Below, one piece after another: positions 7,456 through 16,404 of a stretch of DNA of 64,000 bases. This DNA is from an uncultured Oscillospiraceae bacterium (GTDB lineage: Bacteria; Bacillota; Clostridia; Oscillospirales; Acutalibacteraceae), in NCBI GenBank assembly GCA_900541905.1, contig UQLQ01000002.1, positions 89,333 through 153,332 of the forward strand. Direction: 5' to 3'. Each line of letters starts with the position of its first letter. Positions within the stretch are counted from its first letter, which is position 1. The notes beneath the pieces were generated by a model that was given only the letters and a program-made list of their open reading frames with translations, was not told the DNA's origin and did not search any database. The translations under genes were made by a program, and so were the position numbers.

Positions 7456-8418
7456 TTGCCTGATATGTCTCATATGAATACCGGCAGCATTGCTGCGGCA
7501 AGATTAAACGAAGATGATTGCTCTGCGTTTGTTGCAATTGTAGGACGTCCCAATGTGGGAAAATCTTCTCTACTCAATACTATGATTGGGCAAAAAGTGG
7601 CAATTGTCTCAAGCAAGCCACAAACAACCCGTACCAAAATCATGGGTGTACTGACCAAAGGGAATAATCAATTGGTATTTTTGGATACTCCGGGACTCCA
7701 TAAACCACACAATGCTTTGGGCAATTATATGGTAAAATCCATTACGGATTCGGTAGCGGGAGTAGACGCCTGCCTTTTGGTAGTAGAAGCAGGTAAACCC
7801 GTTTCGGCGGCAGACAGAGATTTGATTGAAAAATTTAAATCTTCCAAATTACCTGCATTGCTGGCGATTAATAAAATTGACTGCATCGCAGATAAATCCA
7901 TTTTAATGGAACAAATTATCTCCTATACGGAATTATTTGATTTTGAGGCGATTGTTCCTGTTTCCGCCACAACCGGAAGCGGTGTGAATGATTTAATCGG
8001 AGAACTGGAAAAGCTATGTCAGCCGGGCGGGCATTTTTTTGCGGAAGATGCATTGACAGACCAGCCTGAACGGGTTTTGGCTGCTGAGATTATCCGAGAA
8101 AAATTACTGCGTTTGCTGGACAAAGAAATTCCTCATGGAGTTGCGGTTGTGGTAGAACGTATGCGTGAACGTGAAAATCAACCGGATATGTTGGATATCG
8201 ATGCAGTGATTTATTGCGAACGAGACAACCATAAAGGGATTATTATAGGTAAAAAGGGTTCTATGTTAAAACGCGTGGGTTCTTATGCCCGTGAAGATAT
8301 GGAACGTTTTTTTGACTGCAAAATTAATTTGCAGCTGTGGGTAAAAGTAAAAGAGGACTGGAGAAACCGGCAGCGTATTTTACAAAGTTTAGGTTACGGA
8401 AAAACAGATTTTGAATAA
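7456..8418 (+). CDS. era: GTPase Era, 30S ribosome assembly
   Basis: A 320-residue Era protein: G1 GRPNVGKS (about 30-37), switch PQTTRT, G3 DTPG, G4 NKID, then a C-terminal KH domain with GxxG (GKKG) that binds the 3' end of 16S rRNA. The TTG at 7456, eight bases after AAGGAGG, is chosen as start; an ATG slightly downstream (7465) is also possible. About 20 residues precede the G domain, more than in typical Era. It follows dgkA by 16 bases. Confidence 0.93.
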   Translation: MPDMSHMNTGSIAAARLNEDDCSAFVAIVGRPNVGKSSLLNTMIGQKVAIVSSKPQTTRTKIMGVLTKGNNQLVFLDTPGLHKPHNALGNYMVKSITDSVAGVDACLLVVEAGKPVSAADRDLIEKFKSSKLPALLAINKIDCIADKSILMEQIISYTELFDFEAIVPVSATTGSGVNDLIGELEKLCQPGGHFFAEDALTDQPERVLAAEIIREKLLRLLDKEIPHGVAVVVERMRERENQPDMLDIDAVIYCERDNHKGIIIGKKGSMLKRVGSYAREDMERFFDCKINLQLWVKVKEDWRNRQRILQSLGYGKTDFE

Positions 8419-8535
8419 CACATTTTATGTGTAGATTTTGTTAAAACTTGTCTATCGATCCAAAAATTTTCTTTCATAACTTCCCCTTAAATTGTGAATA
8501 CTGGTAGTAAAGGAATTGAAGGGAGAATCAGTTCA

Positions 8536-8706
8536 ATGATGGATGCATATGCGGCTTGGCATATTTTTGAGCAGACAGGCAAAGTAGAGGATTATATTCG
8601 TTACAGTCAAATGAAATCGTTAGAGGAGTTCAATTCACAGGAGGCTATCCATGCAGATCAACACCGACGGATTGGTGATAATGGAGAGAACGGTAGGGGA
8701 AAGTGA
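8536..8706 (+). CDS. yqzL: YqzL-like small protein
   Basis: A 56-residue protein whose first half (AAWHIFEQTGKVEDYI) matches the YqzL family found between era and recO in Firmicutes; function unknown. ATG 8536 follows GAAGGGAGAA. It is longer than its Bacillus counterpart because the frame runs 56 bases into recO; the last 18 residues (Gln/Arg/Gly-rich) are read from recO DNA in another frame. Identification rests on the motif and on gene order. Confidence 0.75.
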   Translation: MMDAYAAWHIFEQTGKVEDYIRYSQMKSLEEFNSQEAIHADQHRRIGDNGENGRGK

Positions 8707-9403
8707 CCGCCTGGTTACATTGCTTACCAGAGAAGAGGGTATCATTCGTGCCTTTTCACCTCTTGCTAAAACGTTAAAAAGCAAACAAGGCAGTGCGACG
8801 CAATTGCTTTGTTATTCCCGCTTTTCCATTTACAGAGGGCGGGATAAGTACATAATTAATGATGCACAGCCGCAGGAAGTGTTTTTTGACCTTCGCAGCG
8901 ATATTGAAACATTATCCCTCGCCCAGTATTTTTGTGAGCTGGTATCTGTACTTGCTCCGGAAGAAGCGGCGGCCGGGGATTTTTTGCGTTTGGTTTTAAA
9001 TGCTTTGCACTTTCTTGCAAAAAGAAAACGTCCAAGTTTGATTATAAAAGCGGCAGTGGAGATGAGAATGTTGTCCTTAGCAGGTTATATGCCGGATTTA
9101 ATTTGCTGCCAAAATTGTGCGGTTTATGAAGCGGATGATATGGTATTTTTGCCTAAAAGCGGCGTAATTTACTGTGGCAATTGTTATAAGCCTACTTCTG
9201 AATTTGTCTTTCATATGGGGAAAGGCGTTATGACAGGGCTGAGGCATACTATCTATGCGGATTTTGATAAACTGTTTTCATTTCAATTACAACCGGAAGG
9301 TCAAAAACAACTGGCGCAAATTACAGAACAATATATGCTGCAAACGTTGGAACGGCGATTTATGACTTTGGACTTTTACCACCAAGTAGCTGATATGAAA
9401 TAG
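8651..9403 (+). CDS. recO: DNA repair protein RecO
   Basis: A 250-residue RecO: N-terminal OB fold (about 1-80), then a helical domain with a CxxC...CxxC zinc knuckle (CCQNC and YCGNC, about residues 154-180). Family knowledge: RecO helps load RecA on SSB-coated DNA with RecR. ATG 8651 sits 6 bases after AGGAGG, a strong site placed inside the end of yqzL. The order era-yqzL-recO is conserved in Firmicutes. Confidence 0.92.
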   Translation: MQINTDGLVIMERTVGESDRLVTLLTREEGIIRAFSPLAKTLKSKQGSATQLLCYSRFSIYRGRDKYIINDAQPQEVFFDLRSDIETLSLAQYFCELVSVLAPEEAAAGDFLRLVLNALHFLAKRKRPSLIIKAAVEMRMLSLAGYMPDLICCQNCAVYEADDMVFLPKSGVIYCGNCYKPTSEFVFHMGKGVMTGLRHTIYADFDKLFSFQLQPEGQKQLAQITEQYMLQTLERRFMTLDFYHQVADMK

Positions 9404-9460
9404 ATGAAAGACAGTATGATTTTGATTATAAGGTTTGCACACATGAATTGAGGAGTGACA

Positions 9461-11830
9461 ATGGAATATAACATACAAAAATATATGAAAACCATTGAGC
9501 TGGATAAGGTTTTGGAACTGCTTGCAGAAAAAACAGCCTGCGAAGATGCGGCCGATTTTGCACGAAACCTCATTCCTGTAACAGAGATAGAAGAAGTACA
9601 GCAGATGCTCAGTGAAACAGATACAGCCTATCAAATGATGGCGCGCTTCGGCGCACCGTCTTTTTACGGTTTACAACAAATTGTAAATTCTTTGAGAAGG
9701 GCACAGTCGGGCGGCGTTCTGAATTTAGCGGAATTTTTAAGTATCGCAGGTGTACTTCGTGCCATGCGGGGCATTGTCCAATGGAGAAAGAAGAGCGAAG
9801 GGTTACAAACCATGTTGGATTGGCGTTTTGATTGTTTAACGTCCAATCCGTACTTAGAAGATAAAATCAATCAAACCGTAGCTTCTGAAGAGGAAGTGGC
9901 GGATACGGCTTCTTCCGCGCTTGCGGATATTCGCAGAAAAATGCGCCGTGCGTCACAAAAAGTACGGGAACAATTAGACAGCATGATACGTTCCAATGCC
10001 TATCAAAAATATTTGCAGGACCAAATTGTTACCATGCGCGGCGGACGTTATGTAGTACCTGTGAAAGCGGAATATCGCGGGGAAGTGCCTGGATTGGTGC
10101 ATGATACCTCTTCCAGCGGCTCTACTTTATTTATTGAGCCAATGAGCGTAGTGGAAGCAAATAACGAAATCCGCGTACTGCAATCAAAAGAAAAAGATGA
10201 AATTGAACGAATATTAACAGAACTTTCTGCGGAAGTGGGACAGTTTGCGGATGATATCATTGTAGGATATGATGCGGCCGTTCAATTAAATGTCATTTTT
10301 GCCAAAGCAGATTTGGCATATTCGATGAAAGCCACGATGCCGCAATTGAATCAGACGGGTATCATACAATTTAAGCAGGCAAGGCATCCTTTGCTCAATC
10401 GTGATACAGTCGTTCCAACGGATATCGTATTGGGAAAAGAGTTTGATACTTTGATGATTACAGGTCCCAATACAGGAGGTAAAACTGTTACACTGAAAAC
10501 AATCGGCTTGTTGTCAGCTATGGCAATGTGCGGATTGATGCTGCCTGTTGCGGAAGGAAGCCAAGTATCTGTTTTCCGTCATATCCTTGTGGATATTGGA
10601 GATGAACAAAGTATTGAACAATCTCTGTCTACCTTTTCTTCTCATATGACCAAAATTATACGTATTATAGAGCAGGCAGATGATAACAGTCTTGTGTTGC
10701 TGGATGAGTTAGGCGCAGGAACCGACCCGATAGAAGGCGCCGCTTTGGCAATTGCCATTTTGGAGCATTTAAGAAAGCAAGGATGCAAAATTGCAGCGAC
10801 CACCCACTATGCAGAATTGAAAGAATATGCATTGCAAACAGACGGCGTAGAAAATGCTTGTTGTGAATTTGATGTACAAACCCTTCGTCCTACGTATCGT
10901 TTGTTGATTGGGGTGCCAGGACGTTCCAATGCATTTGCAATTTCCAAGCGTTTGGGCATCGAAGATACGATTATTCAGCGCGCAAAAGAATTGGTATCCG
11001 CAGAAAACACAAAATTTGAAGATGTTGTACGTAGTTTGGAAGAAACACGTCAGAAATTGGAGGAAGAAAAAGCGCAGGCAGAAGCATTACGCTTGCAGGC
11101 AGTCAAGCTGAATGAATCCGCTCAAGAGCAAAAGAATAGAATAGAAGCCAATGCGGCAAAAGAAATTGAAATTGCGCGCCGTCAAGCTTCCAATTTGGTT
11201 GCTCGTACTCGCGCGCAAATTGACGCGTTGATGGAAGAGATGGATCAACTGCGCAAGCAAAAAAGTTTGACCCCGGAACAAAAGGCAAAATTAAATCAGG
11301 GTATCCGTTCTTTGGAGGATATGGCAGACCCGGTTCACAAAAAAGAAAAAGAACATTATGTATTGCCTCGGCCGCTGAAAATTGGAGATGCCGTTTTAAT
11401 CTTTGATATCGACAAACAGGCAACGGTCATTGGTTTGCCAAAAAATTCAGACCAAGTAGAAGTGCAGGCAGGTATTATGAAAACGCGTGTTCCACTTTCC
11501 AATTTGCGTTTGATGGAACAAGAAAAAGTAAAAACACCTCAGGCTAGTTCCGGAAGAGGCGCCAGAACGGACAGAGCTCACGCCAAGGTAGTTCGTGAGT
11601 TGGATATTCGTGGGCAAACCGCAATGGAAGCTTTGTTGGACGTGGACAATTTTATTGATGCCGCGGTAATGGCAGGAGTGCATCAATTAAGTATTATTCA
11701 TGGTAAAGGAACGGGTGTGCTGCGTGCGGCAGTGCAGCAGCATTTGAAAAAACACCCATCAGTGAAAAGCTATCGTTTGGGCGTATTTGGAGAAGGTGAA
11801 AGCGGCGTTACCATTGTTGAGTTAAAATGA
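9461..11830 (+). CDS. mutS2: Endonuclease MutS2
   Basis: A 789-residue MutS2: helical core, ABC-type ATPase with Walker A GPNTGGKT (about 335-342), Walker B LVLLDELGAGTDP, a long coiled coil (about 515-640) and a C-terminal Smr nuclease domain with LDIRG (about residue 714) and HGKGTG. It lacks the MutS mismatch-recognition domain. Family roles: limiting recombination and rescuing collided ribosomes. ATG 9461 follows GAGGAGTGAC directly. A GTG six bases upstream overlaps the ribosome site and is rejected. Confidence 0.95.
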   Translation: MEYNIQKYMKTIELDKVLELLAEKTACEDAADFARNLIPVTEIEEVQQMLSETDTAYQMMARFGAPSFYGLQQIVNSLRRAQSGGVLNLAEFLSIAGVLRAMRGIVQWRKKSEGLQTMLDWRFDCLTSNPYLEDKINQTVASEEEVADTASSALADIRRKMRRASQKVREQLDSMIRSNAYQKYLQDQIVTMRGGRYVVPVKAEYRGEVPGLVHDTSSSGSTLFIEPMSVVEANNEIRVLQSKEKDEIERILTELSAEVGQFADDIIVGYDAAVQLNVIFAKADLAYSMKATMPQLNQTGIIQFKQARHPLLNRDTVVPTDIVLGKEFDTLMITGPNTGGKTVTLKTIGLLSAMAMCGLMLPVAEGSQVSVFRHILVDIGDEQSIEQSLSTFSSHMTKIIRIIEQADDNSLVLLDELGAGTDPIEGAALAIAILEHLRKQGCKIAATTHYAELKEYALQTDGVENACCEFDVQTLRPTYRLLIGVPGRSNAFAISKRLGIEDTIIQRAKELVSAENTKFEDVVRSLEETRQKLEEEKAQAEALRLQAVKLNESAQEQKNRIEANAAKEIEIARRQASNLVARTRAQIDALMEEMDQLRKQKSLTPEQKAKLNQGIRSLEDMADPVHKKEKEHYVLPRPLKIGDAVLIFDIDKQATVIGLPKNSDQVEVQAGIMKTRVPLSNLRLMEQEKVKTPQASSGRGARTDRAHAKVVRELDIRGQTAMEALLDVDNFIDAAVMAGVHQLSIIHGKGTGVLRAAVQQHLKKHPSVKSYRLGVFGEGESGVTIVELK

Positions 11831-11846
11831 TGATGGAGAATATTTT

Positions 11847-12293
11847 ATGAAAAAGTCAAGTATTAAGAGATTGAAACAAATGTTTCCGCTTATATTTATA
11901 TTTGTAATGCTTTGTTCTATCCTAGGATTAACAGGTTGCTCCAATTCAGTAAATACCCCGAATACAGCGTCCGATTCCAATACTTATCAGCAGATTACGG
12001 CAGAGGAAGCAGCAAACATGATGCAGTCCGAAACGGATTATATCATTTTAGATGTTAGAACAGCTCAGGAGTATGCAATCGGACATATTCCCGGTGCTGT
12101 TAATATACCAAACGAAACAATTGCGTCTGAAGCGATACAGCAGTTACCCGATAAAGAACAATTGATTCTGGTTTATTGCAGAAGCGGAAACAGAAGCAAA
12201 CAAGCTTCTGAAAAATTGGTGAATTTAGGATATACCAATATTGTTGAGTTTGGTGGTATCAATGATTGGAGCGGAGAGGTTGTTACTCAGTAG
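11847..12293 (+). CDS. Rhodanese-domain lipoprotein
   Basis: A 148-residue protein: basic N-terminus, hydrophobic core and lipobox LTGC (about residues 28-31), so probably an exported lipoprotein. It is followed by a Ser/Thr/Asn-rich linker and one rhodanese domain (about 48-148) with ILDVRTAQEYAIGHIPGA and the active-site loop CRSGNRS. The catalytic Cys is present, so it may transfer sulfur or reduce disulfides outside the membrane. It starts 16 bases after mutS2 and a terminator follows. Confidence 0.88.
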   Translation: MKKSSIKRLKQMFPLIFIFVMLCSILGLTGCSNSVNTPNTASDSNTYQQITAEEAANMMQSETDYIILDVRTAQEYAIGHIPGAVNIPNETIASEAIQQLPDKEQLILVYCRSGNRSKQASEKLVNLGYTNIVEFGGINDWSGEVVTQ

Positions 12294-12320
12294 CTTATAA
12301 CAGAACGAATAGATGATTTG

Positions 12321-12358
12321 AAACCTTATCCATTGTAATAAAAATGGATAAGGTTTTT
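12321..12358 (+). terminator. Terminator after the rhodanese gene
   Basis: AAACCTTATCCATT (12321-12334) pairs with AATGGATAAGGTTT (12343-12356), followed by TT. It ends the run that begins at phoH. Confidence 0.8.
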
Positions 12359-12379
12359 CGTTAAATTTTTCTTTTTACA

Positions 12380-12408
12380 TTGACATTGGTTAGGATTTAT
12401 TATATAAT
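12380..12408 (+). promoter_or_regulatory. Consensus sigma-A promoter of the ylxM-ffh operon
   Basis: Perfect TTGACA (12380-12385), 17-base spacer, perfect TATAAT (12403-12408). Expected start near 12415, about 45 bases upstream of ylxM. This is the best match to consensus in the window, in line with high expression of SRP and ribosomal genes. Confidence 0.9.
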
Positions 12409-12458
12409 GCATATCTGTAAAGTGTTTTAGCTTTACACATGACAGGAGGTTCTCTGTT

Positions 12459-12821
12459 GTGGCTAAAAATTTGGAAATTTCATTTTTGCTGGATTTCTAT
12501 GGCAGTATGCTGACGGAAAAACAGCGGATAATGATTGAATATTATTATAATGATGACCTTTCATTGGCAGAAATTGCAGATAATGAAGGCATCACACGCC
12601 AAGGAGTACGAGATTCCATTAAACGTGCGGAAGGACAGCTTTTGGAATTGGAAGAGCGCCTTGGTTTGGCAAAACGATTTCAGCAAGTGCAGACAGGATT
12701 AGAACAGATTTTGCTTGAGGCTGCGGAAATTCGGGACTATAACCAACAACATGACGGCGCAGAAAAAATTAATACCTGCGCAGATAATATTATGCAGCTG
12801 GCAGAGCAGCTGCGCGATTAA
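12459..12821 (+). CDS. ylxM: YlxM/p13 family, SRP-associated helix-turn-helix protein
   Basis: A 120-residue protein with a sigma-70 region-4-like helix-turn-helix (LSLAEIADNEGITRQGVRDSIKRAE, residues about 34-58, shown in part) and a helical C-terminus. It belongs to the YlxM family that regularly precedes ffh; in streptococci it acts as an SRP accessory protein. Start GTG 12459, 10 bases after AGGAGG. It is the first gene of the ylxM-ffh-rpsP-khpA transcript. Confidence 0.9.
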   Translation: MAKNLEISFLLDFYGSMLTEKQRIMIEYYYNDDLSLAEIADNEGITRQGVRDSIKRAEGQLLELEERLGLAKRFQQVQTGLEQILLEAAEIRDYNQQHDGAEKINTCADNIMQLAEQLRD

Positions 12822-12846
12822 GAAATGTACAGAAAGGGTGAAATAA

Positions 12847-14199
12847 GTGGCGTTTGAAGGACTTGCAGACAAACTGGCCAATTCGTTTAAACGATTAAAG
12901 TCAAAAGGTAAATTAACGGAAGCGGACGTTCGAGAAGCAATGCGCGAAGTGCGTTTGGCTTTACTGGAAGCGGACGTTAACTATAAAGTAGCAAAAGATT
13001 TCACCAATACCGTAACTGAGCGCGCCATTGGTACCCAAGTTATGGAAAGCCTGACACCGGGTCAAATGGTGGTTAAAATTGTAGACGAAGAACTTACCAA
13101 TTTGATGGGCGGTGAGGAAGCAAGAATTGCTACACCGCCAAAACCACCTACCATTATTATGATGGTTGGTTTGCAGGGTGCAGGTAAAACTACCCATGCG
13201 GCAAAACTTGCAAAGCATTTTAAAAGTAAAGGCAACCGTCCAATGCTGGTAGCCTGCGATATTTATCGTCCTGCTGCTATCAAACAGTTGCAGGTAGTTG
13301 GTGAACAGGCAGGTGTTCCTGTATTTGAAAAGGGTAATCAGGCTCCTGTAAAAACTTGCGAAGAAGCGATTCGTTACGCCAGAGACTACGGACACGATAT
13401 TATGATTATCGACACCGCAGGCCGTTTGCAGATTGACGAAGAGCTGATGAACGAACTGCGTGAAATCAAAGAAAAGGTTGGCCCTCATGAGATTCTGCTT
13501 GTGGTAGACTCTATGACAGGTCAGGAGGCGGTTAACGTTGCCAAAACCTTTGATGAAATGTTGGAAATCAACGGTGTTATTTTAACCAAATTAGACGGCG
13601 ATACCCGTGGTGGTGCAGCACTTTCTATCCGTGCTGTAACAGGAAAACCAATTAAATTTGTTGGCGTAGGTGAAAAGCTGGATAACTTGGAAGTTTTCCA
13701 TCCGGACCGTATGGCTTCCCGCATTTTGGGCATGGGCGACGTGCTTACCTTGATTGAAGACGCACAAAGCAAGATTGATGAAAAAGCAGCGGAAGAAGCT
13801 GCACAGAAAATTTTGCAAAATAAGTTTGATTTAAACGACTTATTGAACCAGTTTGCTCAAGTAAGAAAAATGGGTCCTTTGAAATCTGTGATTTCAAAAT
13901 TGCCGGGTATGGACAAACAACTGAAAGATGTTGATGTGGACGACCGTCAAATGGATCGCATGGAGGCAATTATCCTTTCCATGACAGAGAAAGAACGCCA
14001 AAAGCCGGACATCATCAATCCTTCCCGCAAACGCAGAATTGCTGCCGGCAGCGGTATGAAAGTAGAAGATGTCAACCGTTTGCTCAAACAATTTGAAACA
14101 ACACAGAAGCTGATGCGTCAAATGCGCGGCAAAAAAGGCAAACGCCGTCCTATGATGCCTCCCGGAATGGGTGGCATGGGCGGTATGGGTGGATTTTAA
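12847..14199 (+). CDS. ffh: Signal recognition particle GTPase Ffh
   Basis: A 450-residue SRP54 protein. N domain (about 1-90), G domain with G1 GLQGAGKTT (about 108-116), DTAGRLQ and TKLDGD, then a methionine-rich M domain (about 300-450) that binds signal peptides and 4.5S/SRP RNA, ending in a flexible Met/Gly tail (PPGMGGMGGMGG). Partner: FtsY, not in this window. Start GTG 12847 after AGAAAGGGTG. Confidence 0.96.
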   Translation: MAFEGLADKLANSFKRLKSKGKLTEADVREAMREVRLALLEADVNYKVAKDFTNTVTERAIGTQVMESLTPGQMVVKIVDEELTNLMGGEEARIATPPKPPTIIMMVGLQGAGKTTHAAKLAKHFKSKGNRPMLVACDIYRPAAIKQLQVVGEQAGVPVFEKGNQAPVKTCEEAIRYARDYGHDIMIIDTAGRLQIDEELMNELREIKEKVGPHEILLVVDSMTGQEAVNVAKTFDEMLEINGVILTKLDGDTRGGAALSIRAVTGKPIKFVGVGEKLDNLEVFHPDRMASRILGMGDVLTLIEDAQSKIDEKAAEEAAQKILQNKFDLNDLLNQFAQVRKMGPLKSVISKLPGMDKQLKDVDVDDRQMDRMEAIILSMTEKERQKPDIINPSRKRRIAAGSGMKVEDVNRLLKQFETTQKLMRQMRGKKGKRRPMMPPGMGGMGGMGGF

Positions 14200-14294
14200 A
14201 ATCCATTTTACAAATCGCTATTCATCCAATGAATATATTTATTGGTGAACATAAATGATTTCATTTTTATTTTATATGTTTGGAGGACAAAAAC

Positions 14295-14537
14295 ATGGCA
14301 GTTAAAATCAGATTAAAAAGAATGGGTGCAAAAAAAGCTCCTTTTTACCGTATTGTAGTAGCAGATTCCCGCAGCCCAAGAGATGGCCGTTTCATTGAGG
14401 AAATCGGTTACTATAACCCAATGGAAGAGCCAAAGGTTGTAAAAGTAGATGCTGACAAAGCAAAAGATTGGATTTCCAAAGGTGCTCAACCTACAGATAC
14501 TGTAAAAACTCTATTCAAAAAACATGGTGTTCTGTAA
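14295..14537 (+). CDS. rpsP: Ribosomal protein bS16
   Basis: An 80-residue 30S subunit protein with the full-length S16 pattern (KIRLKRMGAKKAPFYRIV ... SRSPRDGRFIEEIGYYNP). ATG 14295, eight bases after TGGAGG; an in-frame start 15 bases earlier overlaps the ribosome site. The order ffh-rpsP-khpA-rimM-trmD is the classical one. Confidence 0.97.
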   Translation: MAVKIRLKRMGAKKAPFYRIVVADSRSPRDGRFIEEIGYYNPMEEPKVVKVDADKAKDWISKGAQPTDTVKTLFKKHGVL

Positions 14538-14555
14538 TAATTGGGAGGATAACCC

Positions 14556-14789
14556 ATGAAGGAATTATTGTTAACAGTTGCAAAAGGTCTGGTAGAATTT
14601 CCAGACCAAGTAACCGTGGAAGTAGATGAACCTAATGAAGAAGGGGTAATTGTATATCACTTGCATGTTGCTGAAAGCGATATGGGAAGAATCATAGGTA
14701 AACAAGGTCGTATTGCAAAAGCAATTCGTACCGTTATGTATGCTGTTGCAACCCGTAACGATGAAAAAGTAGCTGTTGAAATTGCGTAA
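14556..14789 (+). CDS. khpA: KH-domain RNA-binding protein KhpA (YlqC)
   Basis: A 77-residue protein made of one type II KH domain, with the GxxG loop in GRIIGKQGRIAKAI (about residues 47-60). Family knowledge: KhpA pairs with KhpB/EloR/Jag in Gram-positive bacteria and binds many small RNAs. It follows rpsP by 18 bases with GGGAGG, and is followed by a strong hairpin-T-run before rimM. Confidence 0.93.
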   Translation: MKELLLTVAKGLVEFPDQVTVEVDEPNEEGVIVYHLHVAESDMGRIIGKQGRIAKAIRTVMYAVATRNDEKVAVEIA

Positions 14790-14797
14790 TGCAAACG

Positions 14798-14836
14798 AAA
14801 AAAGTTGTAACATCTTAGCTATGTTACAACTTTTTT
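14798..14836 (+). terminator. Terminator between khpA and rimM
   Basis: A 16-bp perfect stem (14798-14813 with 14821-14836) has a 7-base loop and a run of seven Ts. It separates highly expressed ffh-rpsP-khpA from rimM-trmD; no promoter is obvious between it and rimM, so partial read-through is likely. Confidence 0.85.
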
Positions 14837-14877
14837 TGCTGGCAGAAAAATGGGAGAGCATTGCAAAGGAGATTTTT

Positions 14878-15396
14878 ATGCTGAAAGAATTTTTAGAGGC
14901 AGGCAGAATTGTGGGAACACACGGCATCAAGGGAGAGTTAAGGGTAGACCCTTGGTGTGATTCTCCGGATTTTCTCGCACAATTTAAAACACTTTATACG
15001 AAAGACGGCGCACAGGCGTTAGAAGTGATTTCCAGCCGTGTGCATAAAAATTTACTTTTGGTACAGTTAAAAGGGATTGACACTATAGAGCAGGGAGACA
15101 GAATGCGCGGTAAAGTGCTGTTTATCAGACGCAGCGATGTTACACTGCCCAAAGGCCGCTATTTTATATCGGATTTATTGGGCATGGAGGTATATAACGC
15201 AGATGATGAAACTATTTGTTACGGCGCCATTACAGACGTTATCAAAACAGGTGCCAATGATGTATACCAAATTACAAACAAACAACAAAAAAACTATCTG
15301 ATTCCCGTGATTGATCAGGTAGTGATTGATACCGATATTCAAAACAGAAAATTGCTTATTCGTCCCATGAAAGGAATTTTTGAGGATGAGGATTGA
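14878..15396 (+). CDS. rimM: Ribosome maturation factor RimM
   Basis: A 172-residue RimM: N-terminal beta barrel beginning AGRIVGTHGIKGELRVDPW (about residues 7-25) and a C-terminal PRC barrel (about 95-172) with ISDLLGMEVY. It binds S19 and helps mature the 30S head. ATG 14878 follows AAAGGAG; the frame extends upstream through the terminator but without a start signal. The end overlaps trmD by 11 bases. Confidence 0.93.
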   Translation: MLKEFLEAGRIVGTHGIKGELRVDPWCDSPDFLAQFKTLYTKDGAQALEVISSRVHKNLLLVQLKGIDTIEQGDRMRGKVLFIRRSDVTLPKGRYFISDLLGMEVYNADDETICYGAITDVIKTGANDVYQITNKQQKNYLIPVIDQVVIDTDIQNRKLLIRPMKGIFEDED

Positions 15397-16141
15397 TTTT
15401 TTAACACTGTTTCCCGAAATGTGCCAAACGGTTATGGATGAAAGCATTATTGGCCGTGCACAAAAAAAGGGAGCTGTTGAGATTTGTTATCATCAGATTC
15501 GAGATTATGCCAATAATAAGCATAACCGTGTAGATGACCCTCCGTTCGGCGGCGGAATGGGTATGCTTTTACGTGCGGAACCGCTTGCTTTATGTATGGA
15601 TGACGTAATCAAACAATTGGGGAAAAAGCCTTATTTTATTTATATGTCTCCGTTGGGAAACGTTCTGACGCAGCAAAAAGCAATCGAACTTTCCCAAAAA
15701 GAGAATATTGCCATTCTTTGCGGGCATTATGAAGGTATTGATGAGCGTATCATCGACGATTATATTGACGAGCAAATTTCCATTGGTGATTATGTGCTTA
15801 CCGGAGGTGAATTGCCAGCTTTGGTACTGGCAGACGCCGTTTGTCGTATGCTGCCGGACGTGCTCTCTGACAATGTGTGTTTTGAAGAGGAAAGCCATTA
15901 TAATGGTCTTTTGGAGTATCCGCAATACACGCGTCCCGCAAACTTCCGAGGGAAGGAAGTGCCTGCCATATTGTTGTCTGGTCATCATGCAAATATTCAG
16001 CGTTGGAGACGAGAGCAATCTTTGCTCAGAACTGCCAAATATCGACCAGATTTGATTGAAAAGGCAAAACAATCCGGTTCTTTGACAGACGAAGATTTGG
16101 ATTATTTATCACAAATTGCAGATGAGTTAGAAGAAAAATAG
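15386..16141 (+). CDS. trmD: tRNA (guanine-N1)-methyltransferase TrmD
   Basis: A 251-residue SPOUT methyltransferase that makes m1G37 in tRNAs. Knot region with SPLGNVLTQ and YVLTGGELPALVL, and DDPPFGGGMGML near residue 50. ATG 15386 is preferred to a TTG six bases upstream because the protein then begins MRIDFLTLFP, as in the family. Translationally coupled to rimM. Confidence 0.95.
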   Translation: MRIDFLTLFPEMCQTVMDESIIGRAQKKGAVEICYHQIRDYANNKHNRVDDPPFGGGMGMLLRAEPLALCMDDVIKQLGKKPYFIYMSPLGNVLTQQKAIELSQKENIAILCGHYEGIDERIIDDYIDEQISIGDYVLTGGELPALVLADAVCRMLPDVLSDNVCFEEESHYNGLLEYPQYTRPANFRGKEVPAILLSGHHANIQRWRREQSLLRTAKYRPDLIEKAKQSGSLTDEDLDYLSQIADELEEK

Positions 16142-16287
16142 GGATTCACAGCGCAATTTTTTGCGCATAATATATTTTAACGTTAAAAAGTTTTCAACAT
16201 TTTTGTTATTATGCACAAATGCGTGAGGTGGGTTATTTCTGCAATAGGTCATCAAGCCAAATTTTATAGAATATTGTTGATGTTTTC

Positions 16288-16315
16288 TTGACGATATTGC
16301 GAATTATGTTATAAT
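16288..16315 (+). promoter_or_regulatory. Sigma-A promoter of the HPr gene
   Basis: TTGACG (16288-16293), 16-base spacer, TATAAT (16310-16315) with TG one base ahead (extended -10). It leaves a leader of about 80 bases before the start at 16405. A short GCGCAA/TTGCGC hairpin (16151-16166) lies just after trmD but has no clean T-run. Confidence 0.8.
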
Positions 16316-16404
16316 GGTTCTGTCTAATATAAATAAGCCAATTCTTTAGTATTGAGATTTTTATAAACTTGAAGCTTTTAATTATGGTATAGGAGTGAAT
16401 AAAC

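Noticed and set aside
16151..16166. GCGCAA/TTGCGC hairpin after trmD as terminator
   Set aside because: The stem is only 6 bp and is followed by ATAATATATTTT, not a clean T-run. Some termination is possible but not supported.
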